In this document: positions 30,591-38,352 of the stretch, piece after piece
Layout of the letters: every line of letters starts with the position of its first letter
Numbering within the stretch: position 1 is the first letter of the stretch
Assembly: GCF_000814905.1 (NCBI RefSeq)
Contig: NZ_JXAG01000050.1
Location: 1-64,000 of the forward strand
Source: Enterobacter sp. Bisph1
GTDB taxonomy: Bacteria; Pseudomonadota; Gammaproteobacteria; Enterobacterales; Enterobacteriaceae
Length of the DNA: 64,000 nt
Direction of reading: 5' to 3'
Program-made: the position numbers and the translations under genes
Notes under the pieces: model-generated
Seen by the model: only the letters and a program-made list of their open reading frames with translations
What the model was told of the DNA's origin: nothing
Databases searched by the model: none

Positions 30591-30830
30591 TTATTCCTGC
30601 ACCAGCCACATATCGGCTTCTTCAAACATCTCTTCAAGCATACGGTTGAGCTTTTCGCGATCGCTTTTACTGGCATCGCTGTTCAGGCCGTTGGCCTGCA
30701 TCGGCTTAACCCGTACAGCGGCATCGGGAAAAATGCGGTGTACGCGCTTAGTCAGTTCAGCCAGGATAATCTCATTCGCGCCGGGTAATCCCGCAACGTT
30801 ACGCTTGTCATAAACCAGTTCAACAAACAC
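30591..30830 (-). CDS. DinI-like SOS protein (MsgA type)
   Basis: 79 residues. DinI-family proteins bind RecA and tune the SOS response. The start is GTG at 30830 (reading MFVELVYDKRN), with AAAGGG before it; the frame is open further upstream but runs through the promoter. Family features are ILAELTKRVHRIFPDA, VRVKPMQANGLNSD and the closing EEMFEEADMWLV, which resembles DinI's SADDWFV end. It is closer to Salmonella MsgA than to E. coli DinI. Two consensus LexA boxes lie directly upstream (30845-30888), so it is expected to be strongly damage-inducible. Confidence 0.88.
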   Translation of the reverse strand: MFVELVYDKRNVAGLPGANEIILAELTKRVHRIFPDAAVRVKPMQANGLNSDASKSDREKLNRMLEEMFEEADMWLVQE

Positions 30831-30844
30831 AAGGAAGCCCTTTT

Positions 30845-30864
30845 TACTGTTTTTTCGTCCAGTA
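30845..30864 (-). promoter_or_regulatory. lexA box: LexA box 1 of the dinI-like gene
   Basis: TACTG-N10-CAGTA, a perfect match to the outer bases of the SOS box (plus strand TACTGTTTTTTCGTCCAGTA). It lies 15 bases before the GTG start. Confidence 0.87.
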
Positions 30865-30868
30865 CTTA

Positions 30869-30888
30869 TACTGGATGAAAAGCCAGTA
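30869..30888 (-). promoter_or_regulatory. lexA box: LexA box 2 of the dinI-like gene
   Basis: A second TACTG-N10-CAGTA (plus strand TACTGGATGAAAAGCCAGTA), four bases beyond the first. The centre-to-centre distance is 24 bases, compatible with cooperative LexA binding. Confidence 0.87.
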
Positions 30889-31002
30889 TTCAAGGGGAGA
30901 ATGCAAGCAACTGTTACGTAGAGATTTTTTGCCTGCATCAATCGGGCGCCGTATGCTAATGTTGCGGCCACTTATTGTCGAAGCGGTTGTTATGGAGTGG
31001 TT

Positions 31003-31641
31003 GTGTTTGCGGAATATGGCGTTTTGAGTTACTGGTCCTATTTTATTGGCGCGATTTTCATCATTTTACTGCCGGGGCCGAATACCTTCTTTGTGTTAAA
31101 AACCAGCGTTGCGCATGGTGTTAAAAATGGCTATGTTGCCGCCAGCGCTGTTTTTCTTGGCGATGCGCTATTAATGTTTTTAGCCTATGCGGGCGTCGCC
31201 ACGCTGATTAAAACCACGCCGCTGCTGTTTAATATTGTGCGCTATCTTGGCGCGTTATATCTGCTCTACCTCGGCATAAAAATGGTTTACAGCACGCTGA
31301 AACGCGGGGCGAAGCAGGAGGGCGAGGATGAGGTGCACAAAGGGGATATTTTCAAACGTGCACTGATATTAAGCCTGACTAATCCAAAAGCGATCCTCTT
31401 TTATGTCTCCTTCTTCGTGCAGTTTATTGACATTGCCTACGCCCGGCCCGGAATGTCATTCTTTATTCTCGCCAGCACGCTCGAGCTAATTAGCGTTTGC
31501 TATTTTAGCTTTTTGATCGTTTCCGGCTCGTATCTAACTCAGTGGGTCAGAACCAAGAAAAAGCTCACCCGGTTGGGTAATTCACTGCTGGGGCTGGTTT
31601 TTGTCGGCTTCGCCGCGCGGTTGGCAACGCTGCAATCCTGA
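31003..31641 (+). CDS. leuE: Leucine efflux protein
   Basis: LysE/RhtB-family inner-membrane exporter for leucine and related amino acids. The GTG at 31003 ([14 protein letters not shown]) is chosen: GGAG stands five to six bases before it and the protein then starts like E. coli LeuE. Another GTG at 30997 is possible. Six membrane segments are predicted. The family motif [11 protein letters not shown] is near residue 25 and [15 protein letters not shown] near 130. The C-terminus [11 protein letters not shown] matches E. coli. In E. coli leuE is close to yoaJ and dgcP, as here, so this gene opens the second conserved block. Confidence 0.93.
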   Translation: MFAEYGVLSYWSYFIGAIFIILLPGPNTFFVLKTSVAHGVKNGYVAASAVFLGDALLMFLAYAGVATLIKTTPLLFNIVRYLGALYLLYLGIKMVYSTLKRGAKQEGEDEVHKGDIFKRALILSLTNPKAILFYVSFFVQFIDIAYARPGMSFFILASTLELISVCYFSFLIVSGSYLTQWVRTKKKLTRLGNSLLGLVFVGFAARLATLQS

Positions 31642-31814
31642 AGCGTTTATGCAGGTAAGAGGCCCATTTACTTTTCCTACGGGCGAAACCGTTAGCGCGC
31701 AGTCAGAAAGCTATCGCGGAACTGTTCTCTGCTTCACTAAATAAAGCGATGAACGTTTCCGCTCGCTTTGGATTCAGCTAATCTGAACTGACCACCCGCG
31801 CAAGGATTTTTCTT

Positions 31815-32069
31815 ATGAAAGGTACTGTCGTTCATCACGAACACCGCAATGGTTTTATTGTTATTCGCGACGAAAACGGAGCGTTTGCTATCGCCAGTCT
31901 GCAGGGAGATTACGATGTCGAAAGGGGCGATATCGTCTCCGGCGCTTTGCAGACCAGCAGTGACGCAACGCTGTTTAATCATACGCAAGATGTATCGATG
32001 GAGGTTCTGATAACGGCCATTGGGCTTTCAGAACAGGATGCCATCAGTCAGATCCTCGGCACGCATTAA
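31815..32069 (+). CDS. Small hypothetical protein with OB-like N-terminus
   Basis: 84 residues. The first half (MKGTVVHHEHRNGFIVIRDENGAFAI) has the strand pattern of a cold-shock or OB-type domain and the second half (VLITAIGLSEQDAISQIL) looks helical. The ribosome site (CAAGGA) is eight bases before the ATG. Core-like codon use suggests a real gene. I do not recognise a named family; a nucleic-acid-binding role is only a guess from the fold pattern. Confidence 0.62.
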   Translation: MKGTVVHHEHRNGFIVIRDENGAFAIASLQGDYDVERGDIVSGALQTSSDATLFNHTQDVSMEVLITAIGLSEQDAISQILGTH

Positions 32070-32522
32070 ACCCCTCTCTCTACGTGGCTCGCCCGTAATA
32101 AGGTGAGCTTACGTATACCGTCTCTTATTACTGGCTTTGCCTTTCAGGCCCTTGCACGCGCTAAACAAACAGGGTGAACACAACCAGGAAAAGAAGGAAT
32201 AGCTTGAAGCGGAATTTGTCTCTGAGGGGGAAGCGTGTCTGCAATAAAAGATGGCAGTTTCGACACCAAAACTGCCAGCGAAAAAGTTTAACTTTATTAA
32301 ATCGTATATCCGTCACTTGCGCACTTTATACCCTGCGGGCGAAAAGTGTACAAACGCAAATTTTTCCGTTAATAGATTCATAAAATTTATGATCAGGTTA
32401 TTAATTCATCACCCTTACTGATTGACAGCGAGGAATGCGCTTGCCAGCCGGTTAAAAACGCCATTCTGCCTTCCACAAACATTATATTTTTTCGTGCAGC
32501 CAGGCGCTGGCGCTGGCCGGCC
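32070..32522. other. Intergenic, no gene seen
   Basis: About 450 bases between a plus-strand small gene and a minus-strand gene. A 69-codon frame at 32174-32383 is not supported. No repeat or RNA gene is evident. Confidence 0.45.
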
Positions 32523-34349
32523 CTAAGCGTCATATTGCGGCTGTTGTTCATTATTGCTTCTCGCCAGCAGACGAAACGGCCTGCTGTCCGCCAGCCAGTT
32601 GGCAATCTCTTCCGGGGCGAGGGGGTGCGAGAAGAGATATCCCTGCGCTTCGTCGCAGCCGTACTCTTCCAGCATGCGCGCGGTTTCAATATCCTCGATC
32701 CCTTCGGCCAGCACCACATAATGCAGTTCTTTAAGCATCATAATGACGTTGCGGGCAATAATTCGGCTGCCGGTGTCGGTAGTCACCTGGCTTACCAGCG
32801 AGCGATCAAGTTTGATCACATCAATGGGGATGCGACGCAAATAACTGATATTGCTATAACCTGCGCCGAAGTCATCGAGCAAAATAGTAAAACCGTGCAG
32901 TCTGAGCCGATCGAGCTCTTCCAGCGCCGTGTCGCTTTCCAGCACTTTCTCGGTTTCCAGACACTCAATATGAATATCCGAGGTAAACAGACCGGCCGCC
33001 AGTACCGTATTTTCCAGCTCGTCGGCAAAGCCAGGATGGGAAAAATCACTCACTGTCACGTTAATCGACACCGGCAACTGGATTCCTTGCTGTTTCCACT
33101 GTTTCAGCTGTGCAATTACCGATCTGATTACCCACTGCGTCAGGTCGGACATCAGGGTCGTTTTTTCCGCCAGCGCTACAATCACCGCCGGTGAAACCGG
33201 GCCGAGCTGGGGATGCGTCCAGCGCAACAGCGCTTCCACGCCCTCGGTTTTCCCGCTGCACAGGGATATTTTCGGTTGGTAAACCAGATGGAGCTGGTCG
33301 GCCGCTTTAATCGCCTCGCTGAGATCGTACAGCAGCTTAAAATCTCTATTACGCTTGTGATCGAGGATCGGGTTGAACTGCAGGACGCGAATTTTCTCGC
33401 GCATCGCTTCATGCAATGCACTAATACCCTGGCGTACGATCTCCGGCACGCTGTCTTCGGCGGGAGAAAACTTCACGTAACCTGCATGTACCGTCAGATT
33501 GATATCTATGTCACCGGTAACTGTGGCCTTAATACCGGGCAGTTTTTCCGCCCGTTTTGCCAGCGTTAGCGCATAATTTGTCTCCACCAGCACCGCATAT
33601 CGGCCGGTGGTAAATGCATACAGCGTGGTCTCATCTTTCAGCCTTAAGCGCTGGCGCAGCAGCGACCCGAAGCTGCGCAGCATCTTTTCCAGCGCTTCCA
33701 CGCCCAAATAGCGGGATAACTCATAGGCGCGATGCATATCAAGGCAGTCAAAAATCATTAATGCGTAGCTACCGCTCGCTTTCTCCCGCGTCAGACGCTC
33801 CATCTCCTTTTGTAAAAACGGGCGATTCGGCAAACCCGTCAGGGCATCAATCAGACCGTGGGTGTAACAGGATTCAAGGTATACGGTGGCGAGGGCGGCA
33901 ACGCGCTGGAAATTAGTTATCTGCCGTGAGGTAGGCGTACAGGTTTCAGGATGGCTTACGCATAACGTGCCGAGCACCGTACCCTCTTTATTTATCATCG
34001 GCGCTGAAGCATAAAAAACAATATTGCCGTTTTTCACCAGCGGTTGCTGATTAAAACGATCATCAAGGCGGGTATCCGAACTAATAACGGTCTGGCAACT
34101 CTGCAGCGAATATTGGCACATGGTGTGTTCAATACGAATTTTGACATGCTCTATCGGTACGTTTTTAACATATTTGATATATTGGTAAATATCATCAAAC
34201 GTTGTGATAAAACAGCCCTCAACGCCCATCACTTCAGATGCCAGACGCGCAAATTCGGCCAGCGCTGCATCGCGGGAATCATCCTCTTTACTGAGCAATT
34301 CCAGCGCGGCTAGCCGAGTGCTTTCGCTTTTTTTGAGACCAGTGAACAT
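32523..34349 (-). CDS. GAF-GGDEF-EAL cyclic-di-GMP phosphodiesterase
   Basis: 608 residues, no membrane segment. An N-terminal GAF domain (about 20-165) is followed by a GGDEF domain (about 170-325) in which the GGDEF motif itself is replaced (ATGRYAVLVE at the expected place), so cyclase activity is unlikely. The EAL domain (about 345-590) keeps the key residues: EGVEALLRW, the Asn of SINVTVSDF, LDDFGAGYSN, IKLDRS, AEGIED and QGYLFSHP. It should degrade cyclic-di-GMP in response to a cytosolic signal. It lies next to yoaJ and dgcP, placing a phosphodiesterase beside a cyclase. I do not recognise an E. coli K-12 equivalent at this position. Confidence 0.88.
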   Translation of the reverse strand: MFTGLKKSESTRLAALELLSKEDDSRDAALAEFARLASEVMGVEGCFITTFDDIYQYIKYVKNVPIEHVKIRIEHTMCQYSLQSCQTVISSDTRLDDRFNQQPLVKNGNIVFYASAPMINKEGTVLGTLCVSHPETCTPTSRQITNFQRVAALATVYLESCYTHGLIDALTGLPNRPFLQKEMERLTREKASGSYALMIFDCLDMHRAYELSRYLGVEALEKMLRSFGSLLRQRLRLKDETTLYAFTTGRYAVLVETNYALTLAKRAEKLPGIKATVTGDIDINLTVHAGYVKFSPAEDSVPEIVRQGISALHEAMREKIRVLQFNPILDHKRNRDFKLLYDLSEAIKAADQLHLVYQPKISLCSGKTEGVEALLRWTHPQLGPVSPAVIVALAEKTTLMSDLTQWVIRSVIAQLKQWKQQGIQLPVSINVTVSDFSHPGFADELENTVLAAGLFTSDIHIECLETEKVLESDTALEELDRLRLHGFTILLDDFGAGYSNISYLRRIPIDVIKLDRSLVSQVTTDTGSRIIARNVIMMLKELHYVVLAEGIEDIETARMLEEYGCDEAQGYLFSHPLAPEEIANWLADSRPFRLLARSNNEQQPQYDA

Positions 34350-34446
34350 AGCCAGCTCCTGCCCAAATCAATGAGACTATGGGGTTCTGTTCAGATGACT
34401 CCATCATGCGCTGCAAGCATCCGGCTAATAAAAATTCCTCGCGGGT

Positions 34447-34521
34447 TTACCACCAGCCAAATTGGGTTCCGGCCACGACGATAATTGCCACGATAAGCAT
34501 AATGATGGTTGTCTTTCTCAC
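34447..34521 (-). CDS. yoaJ: Small membrane protein YoaJ, 24 residues
   Basis: A GTG-started 24-codon frame preceded by AGGAG with five to six bases of spacing. It begins MRKTTIIMLIV and ends GTQFGWW, nearly identical in pattern to E. coli YoaJ, a 24-residue inner-membrane protein of unknown function. One hydrophobic helix fills residues 5-18. Its place between leuE and dgcP also fits E. coli. The neighbouring small gene yoaK could not be identified. Confidence 0.85.
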   Translation of the reverse strand: MRKTTIIMLIVAIIVVAGTQFGWW

Positions 34522-34534
34522 GAAAACTCCTTCG

Positions 34535-34551
34535 CTGGCGAAAATCGCCAG
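34535..34551. other. Small hairpin before yoaJ
   Basis: CTGGCGA and TCGCCAG pair perfectly over AAA, eight bases upstream of the AGGAG site of yoaJ. It may affect translation of yoaJ or end dgcP transcripts; there is no T-run. Confidence 0.45.
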
Positions 34552-34618
34552 AAATAAACGGTATTAGAAATAGAGGAAAATAAGATTTTTCTCAAGCCCC
34601 CGACGGCTGCCGATGCGC

Positions 34619-35647
34619 TTAATTGAGAGGAATAAAGGGTTTTTTTACTTTATTCTTTTTCACCTGGTACATTGCTTCATCTGCCGCATGTAATGCGGCG
34701 TCAGCATCAAAGTGCTCCGGGTTAATTTCAATCACGCCGATGCTGGCACCGGGATAGAAAATCGCGTGTTTCCCGAGCTGATAATTGCCGGTAATGCGTG
34801 CGTCGATACTGCTTTGCAACGACAGCAGCGAGCTGACCTGCGGCTGCGTCAACGGTGCGCCCGGAGAGGCGATTAAAAACTCATCGCCGCCAAGACGGCC
34901 GACAATATCCCCTTTTTCGCGTCCCATAAGCAGCCGCTTGCCAACTTCAATGAGAAATTTGTCGCCGGCTTCGTGGCCTAACTGATCGTTAATTCCTTTG
35001 AAATTATCCAAATCGATAAACGCGATAATCACATGGGTTTTCCGGTGACGGGCGAGGGCAAACATCGCTGCCAGGTTCTCAAAAATGGCCCGGCGATTGG
35101 GTAAGCCCGTCAGCGCATCGGTATAGGAGTGGGCAACCAGCGCAACGTTGGCTTCACGCAGCTGATTGAGGAGAAACTCCTTTTCAATAAACTGCGCGAT
35201 TAAGCCAGCAAACAGGCCCAGCACTTGTTGTCCCCGTACGCTAAGATTCTTTTTCGCATTGCTGGCGGCACACAGGGTTCCGTACAACGAGCCGTCCGTC
35301 AGATGCACCGGGGTGCTTAAATAGGTGGTGATACCCAGCGCCTGTGCGGCTTCGCAATCCTGCCAGCGTTTGGCAACTTCATTGCTGAACATGCAGTTAT
35401 CGTCGAGCGCACGTTTACACAGGCTATCGCCCCACGGGACGGAAAAGCCTTCCGGGATAGCAAGTTGTTTGGTGTTACGGGAATAGAGGATGTGTTGCAG
35501 GCGAAAATCGTCACTGATTTTTGTTAAGTAAGTCGATTCCATGTCGGTTACTGTTTCAAGCATCTCCAGCAACTGTCGCACCAGACCTTCAAGGGATTGC
35601 TCTTTCGACAGCGTTTCAGAAACGCGCGCGAGAATGTAATCGGACAT
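34619..35647 (-). CDS. dgcP: Diguanylate cyclase DgcP (YeaP)
   Basis: Cytoplasmic enzyme that makes cyclic-di-GMP from two GTP; in E. coli it is recruited to the cell poles. 342 residues. A GAF domain (about 20-160) with SLCKRAL and YGTLCAASN is followed by a GGDEF domain that starts at DALTGLPNRR and keeps the active RLGGDEF motif near residue 255. Length and order match E. coli DgcP (341). It faces the EAL protein at 32523-34349 across yoaJ, in the same direction. Confidence 0.95.
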   Translation of the reverse strand: MSDYILARVSETLSKEQSLEGLVRQLLEMLETVTDMESTYLTKISDDFRLQHILYSRNTKQLAIPEGFSVPWGDSLCKRALDDNCMFSNEVAKRWQDCEAAQALGITTYLSTPVHLTDGSLYGTLCAASNAKKNLSVRGQQVLGLFAGLIAQFIEKEFLLNQLREANVALVAHSYTDALTGLPNRRAIFENLAAMFALARHRKTHVIIAFIDLDNFKGINDQLGHEAGDKFLIEVGKRLLMGREKGDIVGRLGGDEFLIASPGAPLTQPQVSSLLSLQSSIDARITGNYQLGKHAIFYPGASIGVIEINPEHFDADAALHAADEAMYQVKKNKVKKPFIPLN

Positions 35648-35790
35648 TACTTAGTTTACTCCTGTGTCCAGGTCATGCTTATTCATGGACATTAAAGCTG
35701 AAAATTTAGACTGCGCGACATTAAATCATGAAAAACCTTATTTGAATATCCTGGCACGGGGAACGCTGAGGTGAAAAAGGGGCAGGGAGC

Positions 35791-35880
35791 AAAAAAAAGC
35801 CCCGTTGATGAAGCGGGGCAAAAACGCATTGATTACGGAATGATGTTCTCTGGTCATGGGTGAGAACAGGGAAACTATAT
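35791..35880 (-). ncRNA. Candidate small RNA between dgcP and yoaF
   Basis: The minus strand has a textbook terminator: GCCCCG and CGGGGC enclose a short loop (35799-35819) followed by eight T (35791-35798). Just before it is a second perfect hairpin, GTTCTC..GAGAAC (35845-35867). No protein gene on the minus strand lies upstream for this terminator to serve, since yoaF is on the other strand. A TATAGT box at about 35874-35879 could start a transcript of roughly 75-80 bases. No match to a named small RNA was recognised. Confidence 0.5.
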
Positions 35881-35975
35881 CGAGGAAAAGTGCAGTTAGA
35901 ATGGAGAAATCATGGAGATAACGCCTGCACAGCGCTATGGTTGCTGGGCGTTCAACCCTTCACTAAGGAAAAATG

Positions 35976-36209
35976 ATGCGTTACTGGTTACTGGCATTTC
36001 CTGTGGTTCTCGCGGCCTGTTCTGCGGCAAAACCTGAACCTTCCCGTCATCCGCAAATCGGTATGGCGAACCCGGCGGCCATTTACTGCCAGCAACGGGG
36101 CGGCGAGCGCGTACCGGTACAAAGCCCGCAGGGCGTTCGTACGGAGTGCAAATTGCCCGGCGGAGAAACGATCGATGAATGGGCCCTTTGGCGGCGCGAT
36201 CACCCCTAA
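35976..36209 (+). CDS. yoaF: DUF333 lipoprotein YoaF
   Basis: 77-residue lipoprotein (78 if the ATG at 35973 is used). Signal peptide MRYWLLAFPVVLAACSA with lipobox LAAC. The DUF333 core reads IGMANPAAIYCQQRGGE and CKLPGGETIDEWALWRRDHP, the same ending as E. coli YoaF. The function is unknown; some DUF333 proteins inhibit lysozyme-like enzymes or relate to hemolysin-associated proteins. Confidence 0.9.
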   Translation: MRYWLLAFPVVLAACSAAKPEPSRHPQIGMANPAAIYCQQRGGERVPVQSPQGVRTECKLPGGETIDEWALWRRDHP

Positions 36210-36299
36210 GGGGAGAGTGACAATAACGGGTTTGCCAGGGTACACTTCGCACTCAGAATTATCCTAATTTAACCTGGCGCGGGAGCGCATGAGAGAAGT

Positions 36300-36605
36300 A
36301 TGTTCCAGCTACGTCCGGGCAGCCCGGCTCTAATTATCGGCGCCCAAACCGCCAATGGCCGCAGTAATATTGGTAAATCCGTTGAGCTTTTCGGGCTATG
36401 CCAGCCCGGCGAGCGTTTTCTTAATCCGGTAAACGGCGTGGTCACCGAAATGCCGCGCAGCGCCAGCCGCGCATTATGGCTGGTGACCGGCGATGTGACC
36501 GCCTTTGATGGTCAGCGCGGTTTTGCTTTTGTGCGCGCAGAACATCTGATGCCGCTTCAGCCGGACATCGAGCCGCAGGACGTTCTCGAACGCGTCCTGG
36601 ACTAA
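36300..36605 (+). CDS. Hypothetical protein, 101 residues
   Basis: Soluble protein beginning MFQLRPGSPALIIGAQTANG, with a short Gly-rich start (GSPALIIGAQ) and a beta-rich body (NPVNGVVTEMP, RALWLVTGDVTAFDG), ending HLMPLQPDIEPQDVLERVLD. A GAGAAGT ribosome site precedes the ATG and codon use is core-like. Its stop overlaps that of yeaO on the other strand by three bases. I do not recognise a named family. Confidence 0.6.
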   Translation: MFQLRPGSPALIIGAQTANGRSNIGKSVELFGLCQPGERFLNPVNGVVTEMPRSASRALWLVTGDVTAFDGQRGFAFVRAEHLMPLQPDIEPQDVLERVLD

Positions 36606-36949
36606 CCCAGCGTACCCAGCCACTCAGCCAGCACCCGTGCGTGGTTGTGCTGCGTGTCTTTTGCCGCATACAGCAGCGTGACGGTGCCGGTTTTGCCGCG
36701 TGCCGCCAGCGCCCGGCCTTCCGCTTGCTGGGTGGCAAGCTCATCACGGTAGCGTTCGCTGAATGCGGCGAAATCAACGGCTTCGCCGTGGAAGGCTTTG
36801 CGCAACGCGGTTGAAGGGGCGAGGGTTTTGTTCCACTCATCGCAGGCCAGCTCGCTTTTCTTGATGCCGCGCGGCCACAGCCTGTCGACCAGTACCCGGT
36901 AGCCATCTTCCGCGGTTGCAGGATCATAGACCCGTTTACAGTGAATCAT
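36602..36949 (-). CDS. yeaO: DUF488 family protein YeaO
   Basis: 115 residues, the E. coli length. The start at 36949 (MIHCKRVYDPATAEDGYRVL) overlaps the end of the upstream DUF523 gene by 14 bases. DUF488 features: VDRLWPRGIKKSEL, DEWNKTLAPS and TLLYAAKD..HNHARVLAEWL. Function unknown. In E. coli yeaO lies between yoaF and nimT, the same order as here. Confidence 0.93.
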   Translation of the reverse strand: MIHCKRVYDPATAEDGYRVLVDRLWPRGIKKSELACDEWNKTLAPSTALRKAFHGEAVDFAAFSERYRDELATQQAEGRALAARGKTGTVTLLYAAKDTQHNHARVLAEWLGTLG

Positions 36950-37448
36950 TTTCACGCTCCGTCTCTTCGAGCCAGGCCAACAGCGCCGGTAATTGCCGAT
37001 CGGAAAATACGCGAATACCGTGCGCTTCAAGCAGCGCGGCGGCCACGCCCATCCCTTCGCGCCGCGTACCGCTAAAGGTGCCGTTATAGATAAACTGGCT
37101 ACCGCAGGTGGGGCTGCCATCGGTAAGCAGGGCGGCGCGACAGCCATTTTCCTGCGCGGCCCTAAGCGCCAGCCACGCGGCTAATTGATAGTGTGCGGTA
37201 ACATCCCGTCCGTCGTTTTCGATAATCCGTGCCTGCTCGCGTAATACATCCGCACCGGCACCGGCGACAATCTCCGCCGCTTTTCGCGGCACCGGCAGCC
37301 CGGCCGCCAGTTCCGGGCAGTGAATAATCAAACGGTTTTCCTGCTGCCAGCGCGCTAATAGCCCCTGCAGCGCAGTTTTCTCACTGCCGTTGTAGCGCAC
37401 TTTTAAACCCATCAGGCAGGCGCTGACGAGAAGGTTGCTCTGCTGCAT
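36936..37448 (-). CDS. DUF523 family protein
   Basis: 170 residues. DUF523 motifs: VSACLMGLKVRYNGSEK at the start, CPELAAGLPVPRKAAEI, and LLTDGSPTCGSQFIYNGTF with conserved cysteines that may bind a metal or act as nucleophile. Its end overlaps the yeaO start, so the two are translated together. The family occurs widely with DUF1722; no biochemical role is established to my knowledge. Confidence 0.82.
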   Translation of the reverse strand: MQQSNLLVSACLMGLKVRYNGSEKTALQGLLARWQQENRLIIHCPELAAGLPVPRKAAEIVAGAGADVLREQARIIENDGRDVTAHYQLAAWLALRAAQENGCRAALLTDGSPTCGSQFIYNGTFSGTRREGMGVAAALLEAHGIRVFSDRQLPALLAWLEETERENDSL

Positions 37449-37601
37449 AAGATTTGCCGTTTTTATGACCGAAAAGCTATTTTTTCATAAACACTGGTGA
37501 TGTATAGCCGCTAATTTTAAGTTGTTGTGATTACATTAAAAGACAGCTAAGGTGATGTTCCTTATGTTACTCGTTATTTGCCCCGGCATAAGGACACTTC
37601 C

Positions 37602-38309
37602 ATGCAGCATATTCCCCCGAAAAAAACGTTACGCATCGCTCTGGTCGGTGATTACAGTCATGACATTGTGGCGCATCAGGCTATTCCGCTGGCGATTGAT
37701 GATGCCGCCGCCGTGCTGGAGATTACCGCCGATTACGACTGGCTGCACACCAGCGAAATTAACAGTGATGAAGATCTGGTGGGCTACGACGCCATTTGGG
37801 TGGTGCCGGGAAGCCCTTATAAAAACGCCAGTGGCGCATTTATCGCCATTAAATACGCCCGTGAAACCGCGATCCCCTTTCTCGGCACCTGCGGCGGCTT
37901 CCAGCATGCGATGATTGAATATGCCCGTAATGTGCTGGGCTGGAGCGATGCGGCCCACGCGGAGACGGAAACCAGCGGTCGAATGGTTATTTCGCCGCTG
38001 GCCTGCGCGCTGGTGGATCAGAGCGGCGCTATCGAACTGCGCCCCAACACCTTGATAGCCCGTGCTTATGGCCGCGAGGAAATTGAAGAAGCTTACCGCT
38101 GCAGCTTTGGCGTTAATGAGGCGTTTGCCCGTGAGCTGGAGAGTGGCGATTTGCGCGTCACCGGCTGGGATGAAGAGGGCGATATCCGCGCCGTGGAACT
38201 GGTGACGCACCCGTTTTTTGTCGCCACCCTGTTCCAGCACGAACGCGCGGCGCTTGCCGGGCGTCCGGTACCGCTGGTGCAGGCGATGCTGCGCGCGGCT
38301 TGTGAATAA
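37602..38309 (+). CDS. Class I glutamine-amidotransferase-like protein, CTP-synthase type
   Basis: 235 residues. The ATG at 37602 (MQHIPPKKTLRIALVGDYSH) follows AAGGA at eight bases; an earlier frame start at 37578 is less likely. The nucleophile elbow is LGTCGGFQHAMIEYAR with the catalytic cysteine near residue 104. A histidine in LVTHPFFVATLFQHE and a following glutamate complete the usual triad. The overall form resembles the C-terminal glutaminase domain of CTP synthase but without the synthetase domain, a family annotated as CTP synthase C-terminal region-related protein. The ammonia acceptor is unknown and no synthetase partner is next to it. Confidence 0.78.
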   Translation: MQHIPPKKTLRIALVGDYSHDIVAHQAIPLAIDDAAAVLEITADYDWLHTSEINSDEDLVGYDAIWVVPGSPYKNASGAFIAIKYARETAIPFLGTCGGFQHAMIEYARNVLGWSDAAHAETETSGRMVISPLACALVDQSGAIELRPNTLIARAYGREEIEEAYRCSFGVNEAFARELESGDLRVTGWDEEGDIRAVELVTHPFFVATLFQHERAALAGRPVPLVQAMLRAACE

Positions 38310-38352
38310 GATCAGCGTGGCAGGGGCAGAACGCGACGGGCACGCACCCGCT

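Noticed and set aside
32174-32383. 69-codon plus-strand frame
   Set aside because: Low-complexity basic protein without recognisable features; probably chance.
34522-34618. yoaK between yoaJ and dgcP
   Set aside because: A 25-codon TTG frame is open here, but it lacks the membrane helix and sequence of YoaK.
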